From the NCBI GenBank assembly GCA_003142815.1, contig PLNP01000048.1, positions 24,326-88,325 on the forward strand: a DNA stretch of 64,000 nucleotides, read 5' to 3'. The notes below the pieces were generated by a model, which saw nothing but the letters and a program-made list of their open reading frames with translations, was not told the DNA's origin and searched no databases. Position 1 is the first letter of the stretch; every line of letters starts with the position of its first letter. The translations under genes were made by a program, and so were the position numbers. Positions 34,203 to 43,617 of the stretch are shown in pieces. Origin of the DNA: Rhodanobacteraceae bacterium (GTDB lineage: Bacteria > Pseudomonadota > Gammaproteobacteria > Xanthomonadales > Rhodanobacteraceae).

Positions 34203-34231
34203 CCCTCTCCCCGCATTGCACGGGGAGAAGG
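34203..34231. repeat. Palindrome, CCCTCTCCCC family
   Basis: CCCTCTCCCCGCATTG and CACGGGGAGAAGG, 12 bases past the stop of the giant secreted protein gene. A possible transcription end for that gene. Confidence 0.7.
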
Positions 34232-34242
34232 CGGGTTGCGGA

Positions 34243-37200
34243 TCAGCCGTCGAAACCGTCCTTGAAGATCGTGTCGTCAGGCTGACAGGTGACGGCGACA
34301 TTGGTCACGTTGGCGCCGGCAATGGTGCCGCTGCCGTTGGTTACCGCGCAGATCTGCGCCGGGCTGCTGGGCTGCGTGCCGACCGTGACCGCATACGCGG
34401 CGCCATCGGCGAGCGCGCTCGGGAACGTGAACGTGCCATCCGCGCTGACCGACAGGTCATTGGCGCCGTTGAGCTGCAGCACGAGACCACTGCCAACCAG
34501 ACCGCTGACGTTGCCACCGACGGTGTAGGTCGGCGGCAAGAGCGCGAAGGTGGCGTCGACCGTGCAGTCCGCGGTCACCGGTGCCGTGGTGTAGAGGTTG
34601 CCGGCGAGGCTGCCGCCGCAACCCGTCACGGTGTCGATTGCGTACCCCGGGTCGGGCGTCAGCGTGAAGCTCGTCGTCGCGCCATCGTTGACGAGCTGAG
34701 GCGTCGACGGCGCAATCGAGCCGTTCGGTTCGGCCCACGGCGTCACCGTATGTTGCGTGGTGTTGGCCACGCAGCTCTGCACCTTGACGTCGTCCAGATA
34801 CCAGCCATCGTGTCCGGTCGAGCTGTCGGAGCCGAGGCGGTAGCGGAACTGCACGCTCTGGCCGGCGTAGGCGCCGACATCGACGATCGAATTGTGCCAA
34901 TCTTGCACGCCGCACCAAGCCTGCAGACCCGCCAGCGGATTCGAGTACGAGGCGGAGACCAGACCCGTGTACGGATCGGTCAGCAACGACGCGCTGCTGA
35001 TCTGGGTCCACGTGGCGCCGGCGGTTGTCGAGGCCTCCAGGATGCCGCCGTCATAGCAGGACGTGGCGGTGTTCTGTTCGATGTCGCGTTTGGTCCAGAA
35101 CTGCAGCGTCAACGGCAATTGCCCGGACGGCAGCGCAATCGACGGCGACACGAAGCGCTGGTCGCTGACCGTGGCGGAATCATTTGCCTTCCACGAATGC
35201 GCGCCGCTGTGGAAGCTGGTGGTGTTGTCGGCCCAGGTATTGCCGACGCTGCCCGCGCCGAGCGACCAGCCACTGAGGCCGGCTTCAAACCCGTACGAGT
35301 ACACCGTCGTCGCGACCGATCCGGTCGAGCAGTCACCCGCCAACGGCAGCGTCGTGAAGGTGAACACCGCGGACGTCGCGCCCGCACCGCAGGCGTTGGC
35401 CGGACTGACGCGCCAGTAATACAGCGTGTTGGACGCGAGGTCGACGCCCGGCGTGACCGAAGTGCCGGTCACGGACTGCGTGAACACGACGTTCGTGAAC
35501 GCCGCGTCGGTGGCGACCTGGATCGTGTAGGTCTCGGTGTTGCTGCCCGACCACGAGAACGCCGGACGGACCGGCTGATTGGTCGCCGCGTTGGCCGGGC
35601 TGACCAGGGTTGGCGCCGGCGGCACCACCACGAACACCGACAGGCTGGCGGTCGCGGTCTGGTTGCTGGCGCCGGTCGCGGTGCCGTTGATCAGGATCGG
35701 ATAGACACCCGCTGCGACACTGGCCGTATTGTCGATCAGCATCGAGCTCGATCCCGGCAAGGTCGGGACCGGATTCGGAGTGAATCCGACCGTGGATGGC
35801 GAGGGGTTGCCCGACGCGCTCAGCGTGACCGGACTGTTGAAGCTGGCACTGGAACCGACGTTCACGGTGAACGTCGCCGGCGTTCCGGCGCAAACCGATG
35901 CGGCTGGCGGCGTCACCGCCAGCGTGAAACCGGGCGTGAGCGAACAGCCCGGGAACTTGAAGTTGCCGATGCGCGTTTTCCAACTGAACTGGCCGGTCGT
36001 TGAATAATATTCATTGGTGTACCAGAACGTGCAGTCGTCGACCGGATCGACGGTCAGGTCGCTGTAGTCGCCCCAGCGGTTGCCGGTACCGGTCTGGTGC
36101 CCGCCGCCATCGAACAGGTGCGATTCGCCTTGGGCGAGCGTGCCTGGCGGATCGGCCGCGAGGCGTCCGGCGTAGCGGAGCTGCGGATTGGTGCCGCTGT
36201 TGGCAGAGCTGAAGCCGACGGCGAGATTGCCCATGGCGTCCATCGCCGCACTGCCCATCCAGCGCCAGACCGTGTCAGGCTGGTACGTGCCTTCCTGAAA
36301 TACCGTCGGCGTTCCACTCGTCGCATTGCGCAATTCGAACCAGCGCACGCCCGCGACGCTGCTGGCGCTGACCGAATAGTTTCCGACCAGCGCTTCGTGG
36401 TCGCCGAAATTGCGGTAGGCCAGCCGGAACATCAGGCGGTCACCGAGGCCATCCAGGTTGTCGCCCGGCTGGCCGCCCGGTTGCGGAACGCAGGCCCGCG
36501 TGGAGGGGCAAAGCGAGGTGAAGCCCGCGGCCGCAGGACTGCCGGCCAAGGTGAAGGTCGAGTTAGCCGGTGTCACGAAGTCGGCATGGAAGTGATAGAC
36601 CTTGTACGTGCCACTTCCCGGGAACTCCACGAACGGATTCGGGGCGCCCAAGGGCGGCAGGGTCGAACCATCGAGGTCGCCGGGCAGGATCGGATCATGG
36701 CTGTTCCCGAGAAGGCCCGTGCTGATGAAGGTCGTCGGGGTCCCGGCAAGCATCGCGGCGCGGTCGAACACATACGGCTGCGGACCGAGATAGGCCGTGC
36801 CCGACGAATTGAACACGTTCATGCTCATGTAGTAACCGTCCGGCCATACGCTGAGATGCGGATAGTCGAAGAAGTTCGTGCCGAGATGGAAACCGTAGCG
36901 GTGGTAGGAACCGGTCGCATCGCTGGTCGTGGAGACTGCGATGCACTCGTCGGTGGGCACGCCTGAGCCTGCGAACTGGGTGACAATCCAGCGCTTGGCG
37001 AGCTGGTCATAGAGCAAGACCGGATCGCCGTCGCCGCTGGTCTCGCAGACACCGCCGAAGCCAGCCCACAGCGCCGAGATGCCGGTGGGCCCCACCACGG
37101 AAGCGCCCGTGCTCTTGTTGAAGACCTCAAAGCCTTCGTTGACTATCTGGACGTACTGCGTCTCGCCCACTTCGCCGTTGGTATCGGGCGGCGCACAGTT

Positions 37201-37545
37201 GCATCCGACGCCGGGGAAGCCGATGCCATCGAAGTTCAGGATCGGGATCGGCATCTGCGCAATCGGCGCCAAAGTGTGCTGGACGACCGGATCCGGGCTG
37301 TCGACATGGTGATTGGGTACCTTCGGGTTTGCGGCCGCTTCGCGCCGTTCGCCCTTGTTTTCACCATTCCATGCCGGCAGGTAATACAGCGGCAGCGAGG
37401 TGTCGTTCTGATACGAGGTGCCGACCTGCAGACCGCTGCCCTCCTCACCAGGCGCCGCCCTTTGGGCCAGCGCCGATGCAGCCGACGTGGCAACCAGCAC
37501 TACAAAGGCCGTCTTCCACAGGGACGGATACTTGAGAAGTTTCAT
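34243..37545 (-). CDS. Large secreted multidomain protein with IFKDGFDG tail
   Basis: 1100 residues from ATG 37545, which has GGGGGA nine bases before it. Signal peptide 1-28 (TAFVVLVATSAASALAQ). Residues about 90-530 form a Cys-bearing propeller-like region with GIGFPGVGCNCAPPDTNGEV, DQLAKRWIVTQFA and FFDYPHLSVWPDGYYMSMNV, known from uncharacterised secreted proteins of this order. Next come an Ig-like stretch (about 545-645), a fibronectin III-like domain (PANAATNQPVRPAFSWSGSN), a MAM/immune-inhibitor-like domain ending GHDGWYLDDVKVQSC (about 760-930), a Listeria-Bacteroides-type repeat (GYAIDTVTGCGGSLAGN), a final beta domain, and the tail DDTIFKDGFDG. The IFxDGF ending recurs in secreted proteins of these bacteria and may be a sorting or anchoring mark. 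Likely type II substrate or surface protein; no enzyme motif seen. Confidence 0.85.
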   Translation of the reverse strand: MKLLKYPSLWKTAFVVLVATSAASALAQRAAPGEEGSGLQVGTSYQNDTSLPLYYLPAWNGENKGERREAAANPKVPNHHVDSPDPVVQHTLAPIAQMPIPILNFDGIGFPGVGCNCAPPDTNGEVGETQYVQIVNEGFEVFNKSTGASVVGPTGISALWAGFGGVCETSGDGDPVLLYDQLAKRWIVTQFAGSGVPTDECIAVSTTSDATGSYHRYGFHLGTNFFDYPHLSVWPDGYYMSMNVFNSSGTAYLGPQPYVFDRAAMLAGTPTTFISTGLLGNSHDPILPGDLDGSTLPPLGAPNPFVEFPGSGTYKVYHFHADFVTPANSTFTLAGSPAAAGFTSLCPSTRACVPQPGGQPGDNLDGLGDRLMFRLAYRNFGDHEALVGNYSVSASSVAGVRWFELRNATSGTPTVFQEGTYQPDTVWRWMGSAAMDAMGNLAVGFSSANSGTNPQLRYAGRLAADPPGTLAQGESHLFDGGGHQTGTGNRWGDYSDLTVDPVDDCTFWYTNEYYSTTGQFSWKTRIGNFKFPGCSLTPGFTLAVTPPAASVCAGTPATFTVNVGSSASFNSPVTLSASGNPSPSTVGFTPNPVPTLPGSSSMLIDNTASVAAGVYPILINGTATGASNQTATASLSVFVVVPPAPTLVSPANAATNQPVRPAFSWSGSNTETYTIQVATDAAFTNVVFTQSVTGTSVTPGVDLASNTLYYWRVSPANACGAGATSAVFTFTTLPLAGDCSTGSVATTVYSYGFEAGLSGWSLGAGSVGNTWADNTTSFHSGAHSWKANDSATVSDQRFVSPSIALPSGQLPLTLQFWTKRDIEQNTATSCYDGGILEASTTAGATWTQISSASLLTDPYTGLVSASYSNPLAGLQAWCGVQDWHNSIVDVGAYAGQSVQFRYRLGSDSSTGHDGWYLDDVKVQSCVANTTQHTVTPWAEPNGSIAPSTPQLVNDGATTSFTLTPDPGYAIDTVTGCGGSLAGNLYTTAPVTADCTVDATFALLPPTYTVGGNVSGLVGSGLVLQLNGANDLSVSADGTFTFPSALADGAAYAVTVGTQPSSPAQICAVTNGSGTIAGANVTNVAVTCQPDDTIFKDGFDG

Positions 37546-38014
37546 TAAATTCCCCCACTCTGACCCAGCACATTCCGGACGCACGATTGCGCCTCGGATT
37601 CGTAACCGTCACCTCTGCTCGCCGATCATTGCGATAGGCCGGAATGTCCGGCATGGCCATCAAAGGCAGCCGGTCAAGCCAATCACGGAAATGCCAGCGA
37701 CTTTCAAAATCGATTCGTCTTGCCCCATCACCACACTGCCCAGGCTCGCGCGAAGCGGAGTTCAGTATGGCGGTCCGAGCCATCGCTATTATCCATCCAG
37801 CGACTGACGGACTATACGTCCATGACATGACCGCGGGCAACTCCGCCGCCGGCTTGCGCATGACAGCGGCCGCGCTGCGCTTTGGCGTCCGAATGGCGCG
37901 TTGCGGAGCAACGGCTCGACGATGATTCCCGGCGCGTCCCTCTCAAGCAGCACGACCGCCCCCAGCAAACACCTGGGATGCGGCGGCGGCAGCGCCAAAA
38001 GAGCAGGGCAGCTC
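37546..38014. other. Gap between two leftward genes
   Basis: 469 bases without a convincing gene on either strand. It is less GC-rich than the neighbours and presumably holds the promoter of the secreted-protein gene; I see no clear operator or terminator. Confidence 0.4.
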
Positions 38015-41000
38015 TCAATCACGCGCCGCGCCGCGCTCGTCGAGCAACGACGCGATCACGCCGGCGAGCAGCACGCTCGTCAACGGCTTGCGCAGCAATG
38101 CGTCCATGCCGGCGGCGCGGATCTGCGCTTCCTCGTCGCCGACCGAGCGTGCGGTCACCGCGACCAGTGGCAGCGCCGCGTGTGCGCTGGCGCGGATCAT
38201 GCGCGCCAGCTGCAGGCCATCGATGCCGGGCAGGTCAAGATCGAGCAGCGCCAAGTCGAAGCGCGCGCGCCTGAGCTCGGCCAGGGCGGCGAGCCCGTTC
38301 GGCACGTGGGTAGCGCGGTGGCCGAGCCGCGTGAGCAGGCCGGCGATGACCTCGGCGACGGTCGCGTCGTCTTCGACCAGCAGAACATCAAGTGCCGAGC
38401 CTGGCGAAGCGGCCGCGGATGCGACCGGCGCCGTCTGCCTCGTGCGCGCGCCGGCCGCCTCGTAGATCGGCAGGTCGACGTCGAACGCGCTGCCCGCGCC
38501 GGGCGCGCTCGACACCGAGATCGAGCCGCCCATCAGTACGGTGAGCTCGCGGCAGATCGCGAGGCCGAGACCGCTGCCGCCGTGCCGACGCGTCACGCCA
38601 TCGGCCTGCTCGAAGCGGTTGAACAGGCGCGCTCGCAATTCCTCGCTCATGCCCGGTCCGCTGTCGGCAACATGGAAACGCAGATGGCTGGCGCCCGCGC
38701 GCAGCAGCTCCAGCGTGACCCCGCCGCACTCAGTAAACTTCAGCGCGTTGTTGACCAGGTTGAGCAGGATCTGCTTGATGCGCAGTTCGTCACCCCGGAT
38801 CAGCGCAGGCACGTCCGCCGCGACCTTGATCGAGATCGACAGCCCCTTGCGCTGCGCCAGTGGCTGTTGCAGCGCGGCCACCTCGCGCACCAGCGCCGCC
38901 GGATCCAGCGGCTGGTCGTCGAGCGCCAGTTTGCCGGCCTCGATGCGCGCGATGTCGAGACTGTCGTTAACCTGCCGCAACAGCAACTGGCCGGATTGGT
39001 GGATCGCGGTCGCGTAGCCGCGCTGGCGCTCGTCGAGCTCGGTGCCGAGCAGCAGTTCGCTCATGCCGAGCACGCCGGTCATCGGCGTGCGGATCTCGTG
39101 GCCCATTGTCGCGAGGAACGCGGATTTCGCTTCACTCAACTGTTCGCTGCTGCGACGGCGCTCCTCGGCCAGCGCAAGCGCATGCCGGCGCCGGATGCGG
39201 GTACGGTACGCGTGCAGCGCCGCGACACCGGTAAGCAATACGGCCAACGCGTACAGCGCGAGCGCCAGCGGCGTTGCCCACGGCGCGCGTGCGACATAGA
39301 GCGACAGCGCGGGTGCGAGTTCGGTCCATGCGCCATCCGCGTTTGCCGCGCGCATATGGAGTCGATAGCTTCCGGCCGGAAGCTGCGAATAGACGCGCTC
39401 GCCGTGCTCGGCATCGACCCAGTCGCGGTCAAAACCTTCGAGCTGGAAACGGTAACGATTGGACGCCGAATTGGCGTACGACAACACGCGCACCTCGACC
39501 CGAAAATCGAGGTCGTTGTAGCGCAGCTCGATCGGCGCGGTGCTGTCGAGAGCCAGCGTGCGATCTGCACGACGCACGCTGAGCGCAGTGATGCGCAGCG
39601 GCGGCGCGGGCATGTCCAGTCGCAGCGCAGCCGGATCGAAGGCGACCACGCCGCCGAGCGTGCCTGCATACAACGTTCCGTCCGGCGCCACGGCAAGAGC
39701 GCCGGGCAGGAATTCCTGGCTCGGCAACCCGTCGCGTGTATCGAAGCGGCGCACCACGTGCGAGCGGCCGTGGACGCGCCAGAGGCCGCGCGACGAGGTG
39801 GCCCAGACGCTGCCATCGGCGGAAATTGCGAGTGCGTTGGCGCTCACGGTCGGCCACCCGCTCGCGGCATCGAAACGCTGTTCGGCATACGCGACACCGG
39901 CGTCGACGCGGTAACGCTCGAGCGCTCCGAGCCGATCCAGCCAAAGCTTGCCATCCGGCGCGAACGCGAGTGCATGGATCGAGTCGTGCGCAATCCCCTC
40001 AACCGCGACGAAGCGGTCCGCGCTGGCGTCGTAGCGCTCGACGCCGCTCGCGGTCGCCAGCCACGGGTTGCCCTGCGCATCCAGCGCGAGCACAAAGATA
40101 TCGGCATCGCCCAGCGTCTTCGCGGCCGGTGTATAGCGGTGCAGGACGCGCGGCGGATCGGATGCGATGTGCGCGACGCCGCCGCCATGCGCACTGGCCC
40201 AGATGCTGCCATCTGGTGCACGCGCGAGGTTGTCGACGAAACCCTGCGGCAGCGCGTCGGCGCGAGTCAGGTCGACCGGCATGTCGACCGCCATGAGGGT
40301 ATCCAACGCATAGCGCCGCAGGCCAGTCTGGAAGCCGACCCAGATGCGATCGGTGCCATCGGGAAGCACGGCGGTCAGAAGTTGCCCGGCAATATGCAGG
40401 CGCTCGCCCCAGCGTTCGATATGGCCGCTGGCGCGGTCGATCCGGTCCAGCCCATCGCTGCCGCTGGCTGCCCAGATCGTGCCCGCGGGATCGACGCCGA
40501 GCGCCTTGACCCGCGCGCGCGTCAGGCTCGCCGGATCGCCGGGGATATGCCGCAACGCGACGAAATTGCGCCAATGCGGCGGCAGGCGCGCGACCCCGCC
40601 ATCGAACAACGCGAACCAGGTGCCCCCTTCGGCATCGCGCAGGATATCCATCGTGCGTGTACCCGGATACGCGCCCGGCGCGGCCTCTTCCGCGCTGTAG
40701 CGCTGCAGGCCATGCGCGTCGAAACTCGCGACGCCGGTCAGCGTGCCGATCCACAGGCCCGCATCGCCGGCGCGCGCGAGCGCCGATACCATCAACGCCG
40801 GCGTCGCGTTCGCGAGTTCGCCCTGATAGCGCAGCTCGGCATCGACGCGGAACAGGCCTTTGCGCGTGCCGACCAGCATGCTGCCGTCGGCATCGGGCAG
40901 GAACGCCATGACGATCGACGGGCCGGCACGCGCGGCCAGCGGCGGTAGTTGGACATGCACGATGCGGCCGTCGGCGTTGCGCACGTCGAGGCCGTCGTCA

Positions 41001-41587
41001 GTACCGATCCAGAGCCGATTGCGCGCGTCGGCATACAGCGCATACACGGTGCTCGAACGCAGGCTGTCCGGGTCCTCGGCGTCATGGTCGACATGCAGGA
41101 AGCTGCCGTCCGGCTGCAAACGATTGAGGCCGCCGAGATAGGTGCCAACCCAGATGCCACCGGCAGCGTCCTCGGCGAGCGAAAACAGATCGTCGCTGCC
41201 GAGCGTGCCGATTGCGTTGGGTCGATGTCGCCAATGCGTGAAGCGCTTGCCGTCCGCTTCGAGCCGGTTGAGACCCGATGCCTCGCCGCCACACCAGAGA
41301 TTGCCGGCGCGGTCGACCAGCAGCGCCGAGACATCGTTCGAAGCCAGCGAGGCAGGATCGGCGGGATCGTGCCGAAACAAGCGAAAGCCGACGCCATCGT
41401 AGCGTGCGAGCCCGTCCTGGGTGCCGATCCAGATGAATCCGTCTCGATCCTGCACGGTCTTGTAGACGACGCTCGACGGTAATCCATCGGCAACCGTCAT
41501 CGGCACGAATTGCGGCGGCGCTGGCGGCGGTCCCGCAGCCGCCACGGCGATCAACACAAGCAATGGCAACGCCAGCAATCCGCGCAT
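38015..41587 (-). CDS. Propeller-type hybrid sensor histidine kinase/response regulator
   Basis: 1190 residues. Signal peptide 1-18, then a periplasmic double beta-propeller built of Reg_prop repeats (for example GFIWIGTQDGLARYDG, GNLWCGGEASGLNRLEADG, GGIWVGTYLGGLNRLQPDG, NRLWIGTDDGLDV, GTIWAASGSDGLDRID) to about 660, a Y_Y_Y domain (LEGFDRDWVDAEHGERVYSQ, to about 755), one membrane helix near 765-785, HisKA with His in MGHEIRTPMTGVLG (about 829), HATPase (NLVNNALKF, DSGPGMS, GGSGLGLAICREL) and a receiver with Asp near 1110 in LALLDLDLPGIDG and Lys in LLRKPLT. This type in Bacteroidetes senses glycan fragments outside the cell; the ligand here is unknown. No partner regulator adjoins it, so output through a phosphotransfer protein is likely. 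Confidence 0.92.
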   Translation of the reverse strand: MRGLLALPLLVLIAVAAAGPPPAPPQFVPMTVADGLPSSVVYKTVQDRDGFIWIGTQDGLARYDGVGFRLFRHDPADPASLASNDVSALLVDRAGNLWCGGEASGLNRLEADGKRFTHWRHRPNAIGTLGSDDLFSLAEDAAGGIWVGTYLGGLNRLQPDGSFLHVDHDAEDPDSLRSSTVYALYADARNRLWIGTDDGLDVRNADGRIVHVQLPPLAARAGPSIVMAFLPDADGSMLVGTRKGLFRVDAELRYQGELANATPALMVSALARAGDAGLWIGTLTGVASFDAHGLQRYSAEEAAPGAYPGTRTMDILRDAEGGTWFALFDGGVARLPPHWRNFVALRHIPGDPASLTRARVKALGVDPAGTIWAASGSDGLDRIDRASGHIERWGERLHIAGQLLTAVLPDGTDRIWVGFQTGLRRYALDTLMAVDMPVDLTRADALPQGFVDNLARAPDGSIWASAHGGGVAHIASDPPRVLHRYTPAAKTLGDADIFVLALDAQGNPWLATASGVERYDASADRFVAVEGIAHDSIHALAFAPDGKLWLDRLGALERYRVDAGVAYAEQRFDAASGWPTVSANALAISADGSVWATSSRGLWRVHGRSHVVRRFDTRDGLPSQEFLPGALAVAPDGTLYAGTLGGVVAFDPAALRLDMPAPPLRITALSVRRADRTLALDSTAPIELRYNDLDFRVEVRVLSYANSASNRYRFQLEGFDRDWVDAEHGERVYSQLPAGSYRLHMRAANADGAWTELAPALSLYVARAPWATPLALALYALAVLLTGVAALHAYRTRIRRRHALALAEERRRSSEQLSEAKSAFLATMGHEIRTPMTGVLGMSELLLGTELDERQRGYATAIHQSGQLLLRQVNDSLDIARIEAGKLALDDQPLDPAALVREVAALQQPLAQRKGLSISIKVAADVPALIRGDELRIKQILLNLVNNALKFTECGGVTLELLRAGASHLRFHVADSGPGMSEELRARLFNRFEQADGVTRRHGGSGLGLAICRELTVLMGGSISVSSAPGAGSAFDVDLPIYEAAGARTRQTAPVASAAASPGSALDVLLVEDDATVAEVIAGLLTRLGHRATHVPNGLAALAELRRARFDLALLDLDLPGIDGLQLARMIRASAHAALPLVAVTARSVGDEEAQIRAAGMDALLRKPLTSVLLAGVIASLLDERGAARD

Positions 41588-41631
41588 GTAGTCCTCCCCT
41601 GCGCCGATACTGCCATGTGCGAGCGGCAGAC

Positions 41632-41787
41632 GCAGCCTCGACGATTGTCGCGGCCGAACTGGCGTTGTTCACATACGTGTCTTCCGTTCGCCCTGAGCGT
41701 AGCCGCAAAGCAGCCTCAACGATTGTCGCCGCCGAACTGGCGGTGTTCGCATACGTGCATTCCGTTCGCCCTGAGCGTAGCCGCGCA
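41632..41787. repeat. Tandem duplication, 2 x 78 bases
   Basis: GCAGCCTCGACGATTGTCGC at 41632 and GCAGCCTCAACGATTGTCGC at 41710 begin near-identical units, each ending in CGTTCGCCCTGAGCGTAGCC. About 90 percent identical by eye. Confidence 0.88.
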
Positions 41788-41867
41788 GTGGCGAAGTCGA
41801 AGGGTTCCCGGGTCGGCACAGGCGCTTCGACTCCGCGGCTGGCGGCCGCTACGCTCAGCGCGAACGG
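41762..41867. repeat. CCGTTC...GAACGG element with CTGAGCGTAGC arms
   Basis: CCGTTCGCCCTGAGCGTAGC is mirrored by GCTACGCTCAGCGCGAACGG; overlaps the second tandem unit. Confidence 0.78.
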
Positions 41868-41915
41868 CTTCGGGTTTGCGCATGGTTGCGGGCGATCGCC
41901 ATTAGAATCGCCTCC

Positions 41916-43412
41916 ATGCCGCAGCCCCGTCTCCCGCTACGCCTGATTTTCCTTGCCGCCATCGCGATCGGCGCGGCCCTGCTGCTCGGCCTCGTCGTCG
42001 CGACGCTGAACAGCCTGCTGGAGTTCTATCAGCGCGTGGCCGCACTGCCACTGTGGCTGCGCGCACCGCTGATCGTCGCCGGCGCAGTAATGCTCGGCGC
42101 GCTGTTGTGGCTGCTCTGGCGCATCGCGCGCCCGGCGCAGAAGTCGTCGCTGGCCGCACCGATTCCAGTATCGCGCGCCGAGGTCGACACGCGCATCGAT
42201 GCGCTGCGCGAACGTCATGCCGAAACCGCGGCGCTCGAAGGCGAGCTGGCCGAGCTCGACCAGCGCCGCGCGACGGGCGAAGTGTACGTCGCGCTGTTCG
42301 GCGAGATCTCGACCGGCAAGTCGAGCCTGATCCGCGCGCTCGCGCCGGCTGTCGCACCCGACATCGACGTGCGCGGCGGCACCACGCGCAGCATCACGCA
42401 TCATCGCGGCCGCTTGCGCGATGGCCGCGAACTCATTCTCGCCGACGTCCCCGGCAGCGGCGAAGTCGATGGCGCCGTTCACGAACAACTCGCGCGCGAC
42501 GAGGCGTTGCGCGCGCATGCGGTCGTCTATCTGACTGCCGCGGACCTGACCCGCGCGCAGGACGCCGAATTGGCCTGGCTGAGTGGGTTCGGCAAACCGC
42601 TGCTGCTCACATTGAACAAGGCCGATCTCTACGACGACATCGAGCGCGCGCAACTGCTGCAGCGTTTCGGGCAGCGTTACGCGAAACGCGCACGCGCGAT
42701 CGTCGCGATCAGTACGGGCGGCAGCGAACGCTACGAGCGCACCCTCGCCGACGGCCGCCGCGAACACGTGGAACGCGAACGCACACCGGAAATCGATGCA
42801 TTGATCGATGCACTCGGCGAACTCACCGCCCCGGGTGCGCACGGACTCGAACCCGCGCGCGAAGCGGCCGTACTCGCCGAAGTCGGCCGGCGCGGCGACG
42901 AACTCGCGCGTGCGACCGCGGCGCGCGAATCGGCGCAAACGGTGACCAAGTACACGCGCCGCGCGATCGTCGGCGCGATGGCTGCGGTCGTGCCCGGCAG
43001 CGACATCCTGATCCAGGGCGCGCTCGGCACTGCGCTGGTGCGCGAACTCGCGCGCATCCACGGCGTCGCCGTGCGCGAGCTCGACGTGGAAGCACTGCTC
43101 TCGCGGATAGGGCTCACGGTGCGCAACACGACCGCGATCGTGCTCGCGATCGCCGGCAACGCGCTGAAGGCGTTCCCCGGCCTCGGCACGCTCGGTGGCG
43201 GCATGCTGCACGCGATCGCGTACGGACTGGTGTTCGACAGCCTCGGCCATGCGTTGTCGGCAACGCTCGCCGAGCACTCTGCACTCGACGCCGCCGATGT
43301 CGAAACCCGCGTGCGCGCGCTGCTCGCCGAGCCGCAACGCGAGCGCGTCGAGCGCGTCGCGCGGCTGGCGCTGGAATCGGTGCGGAGCAAAGTCCGCGGC
43401 GGTGCCGACTGA
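41916..43412 (+). CDS. Membrane-anchored GTPase with DUF697-type C-terminus (first of two)
   Basis: 498 residues. Two N-terminal membrane helices (about 8-32 and 50-72), then an Era-like GTPase domain: GEISTGKSSLIRAL (P-loop, about 122-135), ADVPGSGEVDG (G3), TLNKADLYDD (G4). The C-terminal third has ATP-free helices with VVPGSDILIQGALGTALVRE and LGTLGGGMLHAIAYGLVFDS, as in YcjF/DUF697 proteins. Such proteins are dynamin-like or stress-linked in other bacteria but not characterised. A related, more divergent gene lies at 47981; the pair surrounds the transporter and yceI genes. Confidence 0.82.
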   Translation: MPQPRLPLRLIFLAAIAIGAALLLGLVVATLNSLLEFYQRVAALPLWLRAPLIVAGAVMLGALLWLLWRIARPAQKSSLAAPIPVSRAEVDTRIDALRERHAETAALEGELAELDQRRATGEVYVALFGEISTGKSSLIRALAPAVAPDIDVRGGTTRSITHHRGRLRDGRELILADVPGSGEVDGAVHEQLARDEALRAHAVVYLTAADLTRAQDAELAWLSGFGKPLLLTLNKADLYDDIERAQLLQRFGQRYAKRARAIVAISTGGSERYERTLADGRREHVERERTPEIDALIDALGELTAPGAHGLEPAREAAVLAEVGRRGDELARATAARESAQTVTKYTRRAIVGAMAAVVPGSDILIQGALGTALVRELARIHGVAVRELDVEALLSRIGLTVRNTTAIVLAIAGNALKAFPGLGTLGGGMLHAIAYGLVFDSLGHALSATLAEHSALDAADVETRVRALLAEPQRERVERVARLALESVRSKVRGGAD

Positions 43413-43493
43413 TCGCAGAACCCAGCAACACGCCACCTGCCGTGACGCGCTCACTCCGATATTCCTCCAGGGAACGTCTGAATAATCCTTTGC

Positions 43494-43601
43494 TCGTCAT
43501 TCCGGCGAAAGCCGGAGGCGCTTCACAACAGCGAAGCTGGTCATCTAGTTCCTTCAATGGATTGCCAAGACACTGGACCCAGGCTTTCGCCGGAATGACG
43601 A
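43494..43601. repeat. MITE-like element, 108 bases
   Basis: Inverted ends TCGTCATTCCGGCGAAAGCC and GGCTTTCGCCGGAATGACGA, perfect over 20 bases, around an unrelated 68-base core (ACAACAGCGAAGCTGGTCAT and on). A degenerate relative of the end sequence occurs near 49463. Lies between convergent genes. Confidence 0.9.
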
Positions 43602-43617
43602 ATAAATCAGGCGTTCC

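Larger units (their letters stand above)
41588..41915. other. Repeat-filled gap before the GTPase gene
   Basis: 328 bases: a tandem pair of 78-base repeats (41632-41787) and a CCGTTC...GAACGG element (41762-41867). No gene seen. Confidence 0.7.

Noticed and set aside
37546-38014. Short frames on both strands of this gap
   Set aside because: None has a start with ribosome site, hydrophobic leader or recognisable motif.
37901-40948. A very long open frame on the plus strand opposite the hybrid sensor kinase
   Set aside because: Arg/Ala/Gln-rich translation without any domain, exactly antisense to a protein with clear propeller, kinase and receiver motifs; a product of high GC and codon bias.
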